From positions 1 through 38,077 of the forward strand of contig JAAFHU010000004.1 in NCBI GenBank assembly GCA_013297645.1: DNA of 38,077 nt. Direction: 5' to 3'. The position numbers were made by a program, and so were the translations under genes. The DNA comes from Actinomycetota bacterium. GTDB taxonomy: Bacteria; Actinomycetota; Actinomycetes; Actinomycetales; Microbacteriaceae. Positions 1-7,469 of this stretch are shown here, in pieces; within the stretch, counting starts at the first letter, position 1; each line of letters opens with the position of its first letter. The notes beneath the pieces are model-generated. The model did not search any database and was not told where the DNA came from. It saw only the letters and a list, made by a program, of their open reading frames with translations.

Positions 1-66
1 CGCGATAGCCACCGCATCGCCGCGGCCCCGCACCCTGCGAGAGGAGCGGGACCGGGCGGCGGGCCG

Positions 67-270
67 CTAGAGCTTCTCGAAGACGAGGGTCGCCTGGATG
101 CGGTCGCCGCCGAGCAGGCCGGTGGTTCCCGACGAGGCGGTCGAGATCGTGTGCAGGCGGTAGCCCTTGGCGGCCTGCTCGTTGAGCACCTTCTCGAGCG
201 AGGTGAGGTTGCCGGAGCCGCTGCCGATGAGCTTCTCCTTGAGGATGACCTGCAGTACTACGTAGTTCAT
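67..270 (-). CDS. DUF4177 domain-containing small protein
   Basis: This encodes a 67-residue soluble protein of unknown function. The start with MNYVVLQVILKEK, the middle stretch LEKVLNEQAAKGYRLH and the closing ATLVFEK match the layout of the DUF4177 family: a short beta strand, a helix ending in 'G(Y/W)xLH', and final strands. The ORF track extends the frame upstream to 618, but that part lies antisense to the next gene. The ATG at 270 has a purine-rich AAAGAAG site about 7 bases upstream and is the sensible start. A TAGCAT hexamer lies roughly 35 bases upstream as a possible -10. The gene diverges from the monooxygenase at 374. Its TAG stop overlaps a TAG on the other strand at 68-70. No enzymatic function can be assigned. 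Confidence 0.8.
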   Translation of the reverse strand: MNYVVLQVILKEKLIGSGSGNLTSLEKVLNEQAAKGYRLHTISTASSGTTGLLGGDRIQATLVFEKL

Positions 271-373
271 TGGTGCTTCTTTCGTGACTAGGGCTGGATT
301 CGTAATGCTACGGACTCTCGCGTTCCGTCGGCAGCCCGGGAATGGGGGCCACGTCGATGCGGTTGCATAGAGC

Positions 374-1387
374 ATGACCCGCGTCGGATTCCTCTCCTTT
401 GGCCACTGGCAGAACGTCGAGGGATCGCTGACCCGCACGGGCGGCGACGCCCTGCTGCAGGCCATCGATCTCGCGGTCGCCGCCGAAGAAGTCGGCGTCG
501 ACGGCGCGTACTTTCGCGTGCACCACTTCGCCCGCCAGCACGCCTCGCCCTGGCCGCTGCTCGCGGCGGCGGCGGCCCGCACGAACACGATCGAACTCGG
601 CACCGCGGTCATCGACATGCGCTACGAGAACCCGCTCGCCATGGCGGAGCTCGCCGCGCAGGCCGACCTGATCGCGAGCGGGCGCCTGCAGCTGGGAATG
701 AGCCGCGGCTCACCCGAGACGGTCGTCGACGGATACCGCGCCTTCGGATTCGAACCACTGGATGCCGAGACCGACGCCGACATGGCCCGCCGTCACACGG
801 AGCGCTTCCGCGCCGCGATCGCGGGCGAGCCCTTCGCCGCGGGCAACCCGCGCATGGTGGGCACCTCTGCCCTGCAGCCGATCCTGCCCCAGTCGCCCGG
901 CCTCAGCGACCGGATCTGGTGGGGCGCTGGCACCCGCGCCACGGCCGTGTGGACGGCGGAGCAGGGAATGAACCTCATGAGCTCCACCCTGCTGACCGAG
1001 GACACCGGGGTGCCCTTCGACGAGTTGCAGGCCGAGCAGATCGCGATGTACCGCGAGGCCTGGACGCAGCAGCGCACGCCGCGGGTGTCGGTCAGCCGCA
1101 GCATCCTGCCGATTTTCGACGACGAGACGCGCTACTACTTCGGCCTCAGCGCCCAGAAGGAACAGACCGACCAGGTCGGGATTCTCGATGGGGCGCAGTC
1201 ACGCTTCGGTCGCAGCTATGTCGGCGAGCCCGACGCCATCGCGGCCGAACTCGCGAAGGACCAGGCCGTGCGGGCCGCCGACACCCTGCTGGTCACCGTG
1301 CCCAACCAGCTCGGCCCGGAGTTCAACGCCCGCATGCTCGAAGTGATCGTGCGCGACATCATGCCGGTGGTTGACGCAGAGTCGTAG
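374..1387 (+). CDS. LLM class flavin-dependent oxidoreductase (luciferase-like)
   Basis: This is a 337-residue protein of the bacterial luciferase-like monooxygenase family, a TIM barrel that uses reduced flavin (FMNH2 or F420) to oxidise small organic substrates. Family features are the N-terminal VGFLSFGHW strand, an early EEVGVDGAYFRVHHF segment (the 'E..G.d..w..EHH' region), LGTAVIDMRYENPLAMAE, and SGRLQLGMSRGS (the usual 'sGRf.lGvg.G' loop). Length is typical. The ATG at 374 has no clear Shine-Dalgarno site and only a poor -10 match (TTGCAT, 5 bases upstream), so the start is moderately certain. Substrate and cofactor cannot be read from the sequence. The gene stands alone, and its last codons contain the -35 element of the next gene. 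Confidence 0.88.
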   Translation: MTRVGFLSFGHWQNVEGSLTRTGGDALLQAIDLAVAAEEVGVDGAYFRVHHFARQHASPWPLLAAAAARTNTIELGTAVIDMRYENPLAMAELAAQADLIASGRLQLGMSRGSPETVVDGYRAFGFEPLDAETDADMARRHTERFRAAIAGEPFAAGNPRMVGTSALQPILPQSPGLSDRIWWGAGTRATAVWTAEQGMNLMSSTLLTEDTGVPFDELQAEQIAMYREAWTQQRTPRVSVSRSILPIFDDETRYYFGLSAQKEQTDQVGILDGAQSRFGRSYVGEPDAIAAELAKDQAVRAADTLLVTVPNQLGPEFNARMLEVIVRDIMPVVDAES

Positions 1388-1401
1388 GCATCTCGTATTT
1401 T
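1371..1401 (+). promoter_or_regulatory. Promoter of the YdeI-family gene (leaderless)
   Basis: TTGACG (1371-1376), a 19-base spacer, then TATTTT (1396-1401). The hexamer ends 6 bases before the ATG at 1408, so transcription should start on the ATG. The -35 lies inside the last codons of the preceding gene. The spacer is slightly longer than the usual 17. Confidence 0.6.
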
Positions 1402-1407
1402 GGGTGC

Positions 1408-2007
1408 ATGGCGATCTCCGACCACCCGCCGACGTGGAAGTTCGACTACCCGATCGTGCACGCCGAGACCCGGGCGCAGTGGCGCGCGTGGCTGAGCGAG
1501 AATGCCGCGTCGACGCGGGGCGTCTGGCTGTGCTCGTGGCGCACCCCCACCGGCCGGCCCCGCTGCCCCTACCCCGAAGCGGTCGAAGAGGCCATCTGCT
1601 TTGGCTGGGTCGACTCGACCGCCACCAACCTCGACGAGGAGCGCGGCCTGCAGCTGTACACGCCGCGCAGGCCGAAGAGCTCGTGGACCCGCCTCAACCG
1701 CCAGCGCGCGGCCGACATGGAGGCGCAGGGCCTCATGACCGACGCGGGTCGCGCGGCGATTGCCGCAGCGAAGGCGAGTGGCTGGTGGACGATCCTCGAC
1801 TCCGTCGAAGACCTCATCGAGCCGCCCGAGCTGGCGGCAGCGCTCGACGAGAACGCGCTCGCCCGACAGAACTGGGACGGCTTCTCGCCCAGCGCCCGCA
1901 AGTTCATGTTGTACCAGATCGTCAGTGCCGCCCGGCCAGAGACCCGGCTGGCCCGAGTAACCCTGATTGTCGAGGCGGCGGCGGAGGGCCGACGCGCCTA
2001 CGGGTGA
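1408..2007 (+). CDS. YdeI/OmpD-associated (OmdA) family protein
   Basis: This encodes a 199-residue soluble protein. The N-terminal half carries the WRAWLSENAAS...GVWL and EEAICFGWVDS segments, followed by PRRPKSSWTRLN. The C-terminal FSPSARKFMLYQIVSAARPETRLAR is the diagnostic OmdA-like block ('lspsrRr.yl.wI..Ak.peTR..Ri'). Some homologues have been linked to bacteriocin or antimicrobial-peptide protection; the biochemical activity is unsettled. The start is fixed by a -10 element exactly 6 bases upstream, which implies leaderless expression. It converges with the flavoprotein at 2033 with a 25-base gap and no clear terminator hairpin between them. Confidence 0.85.
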   Translation: MAISDHPPTWKFDYPIVHAETRAQWRAWLSENAASTRGVWLCSWRTPTGRPRCPYPEAVEEAICFGWVDSTATNLDEERGLQLYTPRRPKSSWTRLNRQRAADMEAQGLMTDAGRAAIAAAKASGWWTILDSVEDLIEPPELAAALDENALARQNWDGFSPSARKFMLYQIVSAARPETRLARVTLIVEAAAEGRRAYG

Positions 2008-2032
2008 GCGCCACCCGCGAGCTCAACCGGCC

Positions 2033-3139
2033 CTAGCGCGCCCTCTTCGCGATCTTCTTGGCGTCGATCGCGACCTGGCGGATGTTGCCGGTGATCGGGT
2101 TCGAGTAGCCGAGGAAGAAGAGCCCCTCGAGGCCGGGCAGCTGCTCGTCGGCGTTGATCAGGGGGCGGCCTCCGGGGGCGACCACGCCGAGGTCGCCGAC
2201 GAGCGGCTCGAGCCCGCGCTGGAAGCCGGTCGCGACGAGCACGACGTCGGCGGTGACGGTGGTTCCGTCGGCGAGCTTCGCGGCATCCTTGGTGAATCCT
2301 TCGACGGCCGCGACGACCGAGATCGTGCCGGCCTTGAGGGCGTCGATGAGCCCCACGTCGATCGTCGGCGTGACGTCGTCCTCGGCCTGCTGCGAGAAGA
2401 CGCCGCGCGGCGCCTTCTGCAGACCGTACTTGCTGAGGTCGCCGACCGTGAGAATCTGCATGCCGCGGGCGACCTTGTCGGCGATCTTCGTCGGCAGGGG
2501 ATAGGTCGAGAGGGTGAGCGACTGCGTCGGGATGCCGAGCACCTCGCGCCGCACGATGTTCGGTGGAGTGCGCACGGCGAGCGTGACGGCGATGCCCTCG
2601 CCCGCGAGGTCGGCCGCGATCTCGGCGCCGCTGTTGCCGGGTCCGACGACGAGCACGTGCTTCGCGTCCAGGGCGGCGGGGTTGCGGTACTCGCTCGAGT
2701 GCACGACCCGGCCCTTGTATGACTTCAGGCCCGGCCAGTCAGGGATCTTCGCCGTGTGGTTGTAGCCGGTGGCGACGACCACCGCGTCCGCCTCGAGGGC
2801 GCCGATGGACGACTCGACGACCCAGCGGCCGTCTTTCTTGGCAATGGACGACGCGGTCACGCCGAGGCGCACATCCAGGTTCTTCGCGTAGTCGGCGAGG
2901 TAGGCACGGAAGTCGTCGCGGGCGACCCAGCGGCCGTACTTCTTCGGGATGACCTGCCCCGGCAGCGAGCTCATGGTGCGCGCCGTGTGCAGGTGCAGGC
3001 GGTCGTAGTGCTTGCTCCAACTCGACCCGACGGAGTCCGCCTTGTCGATGACGATGACGGCATAGCCGACCTTCTGCAGTTCGGCTGCAGCGGCGAGGCC
3101 GGCGGGGCCGGCTCCAACAACAATGGCATCTTTGCTCAT
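2033..3139 (-). CDS. Flavin-containing monooxygenase-like NAD(P)/FAD oxidoreductase
   Basis: This is a 368-residue two-dinucleotide-fold flavoprotein of the FMO/CzcO/YUCCA type, predicted to oxygenate small nucleophilic or keto substrates using FAD, NAD(P)H and O2. Visible motifs are an FAD-binding GAGPAG at residues 9-14, the FMO signature variant YKGRVVHSSEY at 141-151 (consensus FxGxxxHxxx[WY]), the NADPH-binding GPGNSG at 166-171, and two 'ATG[YF]' motifs (ATGYN near 123 and ATGFQ near 300). Length is a little short for a full FMO but normal for the small bacterial YUCCA-like group. A -10 TAGAGT sits 6 bases before the ATG, so the gene appears leaderless. It diverges from ychF within 45 bases. 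Substrate is unknown. Confidence 0.88.
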   Translation of the reverse strand: MSKDAIVVGAGPAGLAAAAELQKVGYAVIVIDKADSVGSSWSKHYDRLHLHTARTMSSLPGQVIPKKYGRWVARDDFRAYLADYAKNLDVRLGVTASSIAKKDGRWVVESSIGALEADAVVVATGYNHTAKIPDWPGLKSYKGRVVHSSEYRNPAALDAKHVLVVGPGNSGAEIAADLAGEGIAVTLAVRTPPNIVRREVLGIPTQSLTLSTYPLPTKIADKVARGMQILTVGDLSKYGLQKAPRGVFSQQAEDDVTPTIDVGLIDALKAGTISVVAAVEGFTKDAAKLADGTTVTADVVLVATGFQRGLEPLVGDLGVVAPGGRPLINADEQLPGLEGLFFLGYSNPITGNIRQVAIDAKKIAKRAR

Positions 3140-3145
3140 GGCAGA

Positions 3146-3151
3146 ACTCTA
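3146..3151 (-). promoter_or_regulatory. -10 element, leaderless promoter of the flavin monooxygenase
   Basis: TAGAGT on the minus strand ends 6 bases before the ATG at 3139. No good -35 is seen. It lies only 20 bases from the oppositely oriented -10 of ychF, so the two polymerase footprints must overlap. Confidence 0.5.
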
Positions 3152-3170
3152 GGGGCAACGGGCGCCCCGG

Positions 3171-3176
3171 TACGAT
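3171..3176 (+). promoter_or_regulatory. -10 element upstream of ychF
   Basis: TACGAT ends 8 bases before the GTG start at 3185. This allows leaderless or near-leaderless transcription. No Shine-Dalgarno sequence is present between hexamer and start. Confidence 0.45.
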
Positions 3177-3184
3177 AGACCCTC

Positions 3185-4258
3185 GTGGCTCTCACTATTG
3201 CAATCGTCGGCCTGCCTAACGTAGGCAAGTCCACCCTTTTCAACGCGCTCACCAAGAGCGCGGTGCTCGCGGCGAACTACCCCTTCGCGACGATCGAGCC
3301 GAACACGGGCATCGTCTCTCTGCCCGACAGCCGGCTGCAGGTGCTCGCCGGCATCTTCGGCTCCGAGCGCATCCTGCCGGCCGCCGTCACCTTCGTCGAC
3401 ATCGCCGGCATCGTCAAGGGCGCCTCGGTCGGTGAGGGCCTCGGCAACAAGTTCCTCGCCAACATCCGCGAGGCGGACGCCATCGCCCAGGTGGTGCGCG
3501 GCTTCGAAGACGCGGATGTCGTGCACGTCGACGGCAAGGTCGACGCGGCCGGCGACATGGAGACCATCAATACCGAGCTCATCCTCGCCGACCTGCAGAC
3601 CCTCGAGAACGCGCTCGGCCGCTATGACCGCGACCTGCGCGCCAAGAAGATCACGCAGGAGACCATCGACACCGCCAAGGCCGCCGTCGAATGGCTGAAC
3701 GCCGGCAAGCCGCTCAGCGCGTCGTCGCTCGACATCGCGCCCCTGCGCGAGCTCGGGCTGCTGACCGCCAAGCCCTTCATCTACGTCTTCAACGTCGACG
3801 AGACGGTGCTCGGCGATCAGGCCGCCCTCGACTCCCTCGCCGCCCTCGTCGCCCCCGCCAAGGCGATCTTCCTCGATGCGAAGCTCGAGTCCGAGCTCAT
3901 CGACCTCTCGCCCGACGAGGCCCTCGAGCTTCTCGAGTCCACCGGCCAGACCGAGAGCGGACTCAACCAGCTCGCCCGCATCGGCTTCGACACCCTCGGC
4001 CTGCAGACCTACCTCACGGCCGGCCCGAAAGAGGCGCGGGCGTGGACGATTCCCAAGGGCGCGAAGGCGCCGCAGGCCGCCGGCGTCATCCACTCCGACT
4101 TCGAGAAGAAGTTCATCAAGGCCGAGGTCATCGGCTTCGACGACCTCGTGGCCACCGGCTCCATCGCCGAGGCCCGTGCGGCCGGCAAGGCCCGCGTCGA
4201 GGGCAAGGACTACGTCATGCAGGATGGCGACGTGGTGGAGTTCCGTACGGGGGCGTAG
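3185..4258 (+). CDS. ychF: Redox-regulated ATPase YchF (Obg family)
   Basis: This is a 357-residue member of the universally conserved YchF/OLA1 subfamily of Obg-type P-loop proteins, which binds ribosomes and, unusually, prefers ATP over GTP. Visible motifs are G1 GLPNVGKST (residues 9-17), G3 DIAG (72-75) and a G4 position reading NVDE (203-206) rather than NKxD. The altered G4 is the hallmark linked to relaxed guanine specificity. A coiled-coil-like region lies at about 130-170. The C-terminal TGS domain (about 275-355) holds the [24 protein letters not shown] and [14 protein letters not shown] segments. The GTG start gives the canonical N-terminus ([16 protein letters not shown]), and a -10 lies 8 bases upstream. 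Length and motifs are standard. Confidence 0.97.
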   Translation: MALTIAIVGLPNVGKSTLFNALTKSAVLAANYPFATIEPNTGIVSLPDSRLQVLAGIFGSERILPAAVTFVDIAGIVKGASVGEGLGNKFLANIREADAIAQVVRGFEDADVVHVDGKVDAAGDMETINTELILADLQTLENALGRYDRDLRAKKITQETIDTAKAAVEWLNAGKPLSASSLDIAPLRELGLLTAKPFIYVFNVDETVLGDQAALDSLAALVAPAKAIFLDAKLESELIDLSPDEALELLESTGQTESGLNQLARIGFDTLGLQTYLTAGPKEARAWTIPKGAKAPQAAGVIHSDFEKKFIKAEVIGFDDLVATGSIAEARAAGKARVEGKDYVMQDGDVVEFRTGA

Positions 4259-4276
4259 CTCGCCACTCCGGCCGCC

Positions 4277-4305
4277 TAGCCATGGTGCCGTCCATTGCCT
4301 ATCGT
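4277..4305 (+). promoter_or_regulatory. Candidate promoter of the DUF2510 gene
   Basis: TAGCCA (4277-4282; 4 of 6 matches to TTGACA), a 17-base spacer, then TATCGT (4300-4305). This predicts a leader of about 33 bases. Unlike most neighbours, the gene has a purine-rich GGGGGAGG site directly before its ATG. Confidence 0.4.
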
Positions 4306-4344
4306 GTAGCTGAGCATTGATTCAGTTGTCAGACGGGGGAGGCG

Positions 4345-5256
4345 ATGAGCGACGGCCAGTCGATACCGCCTGCGTGGTATCCCGACCCCGGGGGATCAGG
4401 CGGTCAGCGCTGGTGGACCGGGGCAGGGTGGACGGATCACGTGCGGCCACTGCCCGTTGAGCAGCCCGCATTGCCCCCTACGCCCCAGCACGCTCCGATC
4501 GGGCAGTACTCGTCGGGATATCAGCAGCCAGCGAACCCTTTCGCCCAGGCGGCACCCGCCGCGCCGCAGCAGTACGCTCCGATGTCCTTCCAGCCGGGCT
4601 CCCGCGGTGAGAGCAACTACTCCGCAAGCAGACCGGGCCCGATCGACAACACCCAGGGCTGGATATCCCTCGCGGCGGGTGTCATATCGCTGATACTGCT
4701 GGCGGTCGGATCCATGGCGGGATTCATCGTCTTCGGCACCGCCACCGCCGTGCTCGTCGCCATCTCGGCCGGGGCACGATCGCTTGTTGCTCGAGGCGCG
4801 GGCACATCGACCGCGCTGGCGACGCCCATCCTGGGGATCGTGCTCGCCCTGACGACCGTCGTCATCTACATCGGATCTCTTCTCCTGGTGAACGCTGCCG
4901 CGGGTGCCGGACCCGCGGACTACAACCCCGACGACGTGCACTTTCCCAACAACCCCGAGATGTCTGTCATGTTCGACACGGCGTACGCCATCGAGCACGA
5001 GCTGCACCAGATCAGTTCGAGCGGCAATTGGCCGGATGAGCTGGTGGCAGATTCCGAGGGAACCGTCTGGTTCGACTCGGTGGCGCTTGGCACGATCGCC
5101 CCGGGTCAGACTTTCGAATACCTGACCTTCAATCAGGGGCAGAGCTTTCAGTTCACCATCTACGGAACGGTCCCCGGTGAGACGGTGTTCTACACCTCCG
5201 ACACGGACATCATCACCGGCAACTGCTACGAGACAGATACCACCTGCTTCTCGTAG
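4345..5256 (+). CDS. DUF2510 domain-containing membrane protein
   Basis: This 303-residue protein begins with a DUF2510 module at about residues 7-35 (PPAWYPDPGG...RWWTGAGWTDH), a tryptophan-rich element common at the N-termini of actinobacterial membrane proteins. A low-complexity Pro/Gln/Ala linker follows (about 35-95). Two or three hydrophobic segments then lie between about 105 and 190 (GWISLAAGVISLILLAVG; FGTATAVLVAISAG; ILGIVLALTTVVIYIGSLLL). A C-terminal domain of about 110 residues, probably extracytoplasmic, ends with two Cys in the last dozen residues. The module order resembles DUF2510-DUF4190-type proteins. Function is unknown. The start is supported by GGGGGAGG immediately upstream. 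It is not obviously co-transcribed with ychF. Confidence 0.8.
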   Translation: MSDGQSIPPAWYPDPGGSGGQRWWTGAGWTDHVRPLPVEQPALPPTPQHAPIGQYSSGYQQPANPFAQAAPAAPQQYAPMSFQPGSRGESNYSASRPGPIDNTQGWISLAAGVISLILLAVGSMAGFIVFGTATAVLVAISAGARSLVARGAGTSTALATPILGIVLALTTVVIYIGSLLLVNAAAGAGPADYNPDDVHFPNNPEMSVMFDTAYAIEHELHQISSSGNWPDELVADSEGTVWFDSVALGTIAPGQTFEYLTFNQGQSFQFTIYGTVPGETVFYTSDTDIITGNCYETDTTCFS

Positions 5257-5281
5257 CGCCCGGTGACGGCAAGATGGTCGC

Positions 5282-5698
5282 ATGAGAAAGCCCAGCGAGC
5301 GGCGGTCGGACTACGTTCTCGGTGATCCGGGGTTGACTGCCTACGACCACGGCGTGGGCACCCTGCGGGTTGACGGCGAGCTACGGGGCTACCTCGCGAG
5401 CTATCTGGGCGGCGAGCTGCCCAACGATCCCCGCCCCTGGTTTGTCGTCGTGTGGACTGACGGAACGAAGGAGAAGCCCTTCGGCGACCATGCCCCTGCG
5501 TGGTCGACGGTTCGCGAGCTGGATGCCGGCTACTTCGATCACGTCGAACAGGGCTCGACCGTCGAGGGCCGCTTCCTCGGCTTCCGGAGCGTGCGCTCGA
5601 TGCCCGGGCCACCCTGTCGCTACGAGTTCGCCTGGCTGCCGGTCGTCGAGGCGGCGGCGAAGTGGGAGCAGCTGGGTCTCGTCGACGAGGACTTCTAG
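5282..5698 (+). CDS. Hypothetical protein, 138 aa
   Basis: This is a soluble protein of 138 residues that I do not recognise. It has no signal peptide or membrane segment. It is rich in aromatic residues and acidic in its C-terminal half (WFVVVWTDGTKEKPFGD; DAGYFDHVEQGSTVEGRFLGFRSV), which suggests a compact beta-rich fold. A CAAGAT hexamer ends 6 bases before the ATG, a near match to the TANNNT leaderless pattern seen elsewhere. The 25-base gap to the gene before and the 20-base gap to the next contain no terminator. Reality is supported by codon usage and by tight packing between genes of the same strand. Confidence 0.7.
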   Translation: MRKPSERRSDYVLGDPGLTAYDHGVGTLRVDGELRGYLASYLGGELPNDPRPWFVVVWTDGTKEKPFGDHAPAWSTVRELDAGYFDHVEQGSTVEGRFLGFRSVRSMPGPPCRYEFAWLPVVEAAAKWEQLGLVDEDF

Positions 5699-5706
5699 GC
5701 CGGGCG

Positions 5707-5712
5707 TAGACT
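5707..5712 (+). promoter_or_regulatory. -10 element, leaderless promoter of the SOUL gene
   Basis: TAGACT ends 6 bases before the ATG at 5719. This supports 5719 as the original start of the now frameshifted gene. Confidence 0.5.
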
Positions 5713-5718
5713 CCGGCC

Positions 5719-6236
5719 ATGACCGAGCGACAGCCGAGCGAGCTCATCCGCGACTATGGCGACTTCGAGTTGCGGCGGTATCCGTCGCATGTGCTCGTCG
5801 AGGTCGAGTCGGACGGCGATTTCTCAGCGCGGGCAATCGCGCCTTCCGGCCATTGGTGAGCTACATCAGCGGCAGCAACGCTGCGGGCCAGTCGATGGCG
5901 ATGACCGCGCCGGTCGCCCAGAGCACTCTGGCCGGTGGCCGCTACCTCGTCACCTTCGTTCTGCCCGCGGGCACCGACCCGTCGACCGTGCCGGCTCCAC
6001 GCGAGGGTAGCGTGCGGGTTCGCCACGTCGAGCCCTACGAGGCCGGCGTCGTCAGCTTCTCGGGCGGCTGGAGCGAGAAGCGCTTCACCGAGGCCGCCAC
6101 GAAGCTGCAGGCCGCCATCGCCGAGGCCGGGCTCGAGGCTACGGGCGAGGTCATCTTCGCCCGCTTCGACCCGCCCTTCAAGCCCGGCTTTCTCAAGTAC
6201 AACGAGGTGATCCAGCCGGTCGTCAGCACGACGTAG
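5719..6236 (+). pseudogene. SOUL-family haem-binding protein, frameshifted
   Basis: The gene is split between two frames. Frame one (5719-5859) reads MTERQPSELIRDYGDFELRRY...VEVESDGDF and then runs into a TGA at 5857. The rest of the family continues in the frame ending at 6236: SAGNRAFRPLVSYISG, SMAMTAPVAQ, FVLPAG, and a C-terminal FARFDPPFKPGFLKYNEV. Joined near 5822-5826, the two parts give a complete SOUL/HBP-family protein of about 170 residues. The 'GNRAFRPLVSYISG...iaMTAPV' block is the family hallmark. A single missing base near GATTTCTCAGC is the simplest explanation. It could be a true pseudogene or an assembly or sequencing error; the downstream part shows no further decay, which slightly favours a recent event or an error. 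Confidence 0.82.
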
Positions 6237-6239
6237 GCT
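6234..6239 (+). promoter_or_regulatory. -10 element, leaderless promoter of the SDR gene
   Basis: TAGGCT ends 6 bases before the ATG at 6246. Its TAG is also the stop codon of the preceding SOUL reading frame. Confidence 0.5.
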
Positions 6240-6245
6240 CACAGC

Positions 6246-6902
6246 ATGACGAAGCTCGATGGCGCGGTGGTTCTGGTTGCTGGCGAGACGGGCGGGCTCG
6301 GCTCGCGCATCGCGGCGCAGCTGCAGGCGGCAGGGGCGACCGTTGTGGGCGCGTCCCGCTCGACCGGCTTCGACTTGCGCACCCCGGCCGCGAATGACGC
6401 TGCGGTCGCGGGCGCCGTCTCGGCGCACGGCAGGCTCGACGGGCTGGTGATCGCGACCGGCGAGGTCGCCTTCGGCCCGGCATCCGAGCTGCAGCCGGGC
6501 ACCGTCGACGAGCTCTTCTCCCTCAACACCGTTGGCCCGATCCACCTCATTACGGCGGCGCACTCCGCGCTCGCCGCGTCCGCGGCGGCCGGCGGCGAGC
6601 CCTTCATCGTCACCCTCAGCGGCGTGGTCGCTGAGTCGCCGACCGCCGGGCTTGCGGCCTACTCCGCCTCGAAGGCGGGGCTCGCGGCCTTCGTGACGGC
6701 GGCCGCGCGCGAGTACCGGCGTTCCGGCATCCGACTGCTGGATGCCCGCCCCGGCCACACGGCAACCGCGCTTTCCACGCACCCCATCGCAGGCACCGCG
6801 CCGGCCTTCGGCGCCGCACTCGACCCGGACGCCGTGGCAGCCCGCATCGTGCGCGCCATCGTCGACGGCGAGAAGGACCTGCCGAGCGGGGCCTTCGCGT
6901 AG
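6246..6902 (+). CDS. Short-chain dehydrogenase/reductase (SDR)
   Basis: This is a 218-residue classical-type SDR, a cytosolic NAD(P)(H)-dependent oxidoreductase. The cofactor loop reads GETGGLG (residues 13-19; consensus TGxxxGxG). The structural LNTVG motif has its Asn at 94. The catalytic set is Ser125 (VTLSG), Tyr139 and Lys143 (YSASK). The protein is shorter than the usual 245-255 residues, with a compressed region between the first two strands (GASRSTGFDLRTPA) where the adenine-binding acidic or basic residue normally lies. The C-terminus closes soon after the DARPGHTATAL segment. Substrate cannot be inferred. Leaderless start (see promoter). It overlaps no neighbour. Confidence 0.9.
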   Translation: MTKLDGAVVLVAGETGGLGSRIAAQLQAAGATVVGASRSTGFDLRTPAANDAAVAGAVSAHGRLDGLVIATGEVAFGPASELQPGTVDELFSLNTVGPIHLITAAHSALAASAAAGGEPFIVTLSGVVAESPTAGLAAYSASKAGLAAFVTAAAREYRRSGIRLLDARPGHTATALSTHPIAGTAPAFGAALDPDAVAARIVRAIVDGEKDLPSGAFA

Positions 6903-6977
6903 CGCGGGACCCATATCAATGACGGCGGTGTTGCCCAATCGTTAGCGAGAGGCCTGATCGCTTGGGTCCAACCGTCC

Positions 6978-6983
6978 TACGCT
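6978..6983 (+). promoter_or_regulatory. -10 element, leaderless promoter of the lipoprotein gene
   Basis: TACGCT ends 6 bases before the ATG at 6990. No convincing -35 is visible. Confidence 0.5.
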
Positions 6984-6989
6984 CAAGCC

Positions 6990-7415
6990 ATGAGATCTCT
7001 GCGAGCAGCGGCGGTGGGCATGGTGGCATTGGTACTGCTCTCGGGCTGCTCTGTCGTTCAGCGGACCGCGATCCGTCTCAATGATGACGGCACTCTGGAT
7101 TTCGGGTCGTGCGAGACCCTTTCAAGCATCTCGACTGTGACGGCCAACTACGTGGCCGAGTCTGGAGAACAATTCCCGATAACCGTGGATGAAGCACCCG
7201 ATTCTGTGCTGGAGGGAACCGTCATCCATCTCGGAGCGCCGCCAGCGGCAGTTAGATGGGATTCCGTCAGCGTCGATATCAGCGACGACAGCGAGCAGTT
7301 CGTCCTGAGTGGGGACTCGTACCGCGAGGACTTGACCGTCGGGGAGTGGCGCTGGGCGCAGTCCGGCATCTTCATCGGCACCGTCGATGTAACTGGGTGT
7401 GACTTAGACGGCTAG
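6990..7415 (+). CDS. Small lipoprotein, 141 aa
   Basis: This is a secreted lipoprotein. A basic N-terminus (MRSLR), a hydrophobic core and the lipobox LLSGC place the acylated cysteine at residue 20. The mature part of about 120 residues is acidic and beta-rich, with two further Cys (GSCETLSS near 40 and TGCDLDG at the extreme C-terminus) that may form a disulfide. No family is recognised. It is followed at 54 bases by a separately promoted membrane protein gene. Start and export signal are clear; function is unknown. Confidence 0.8.
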   Translation: MRSLRAAAVGMVALVLLSGCSVVQRTAIRLNDDGTLDFGSCETLSSISTVTANYVAESGEQFPITVDEAPDSVLEGTVIHLGAPPAAVRWDSVSVDISDDSEQFVLSGDSYREDLTVGEWRWAQSGIFIGTVDVTGCDLDG

Positions 7416-7457
7416 ACCTCATCCCAACGCCCGACGCGGCACACCGCGAGGCTGACT

Positions 7458-7463
7458 TACCGT
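7458..7463 (+). promoter_or_regulatory. -10 element, leaderless promoter of the membrane-protein pair
   Basis: TACCGT ends 6 bases before the ATG at 7470. It would drive both paralogous genes, which overlap by 4 bases. Confidence 0.5.
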
Positions 7464-7469
7464 CGAGGC

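Noticed and set aside
2-70. Possible C-terminal end of a plus-strand gene (frame 2, 22 codons to a TAG at 68-70)
   Set aside because: Two frames are open over so short a stretch, and no family can be recognised. It may be a real gene tail overlapping the DUF4177 stop, but I cannot support it.
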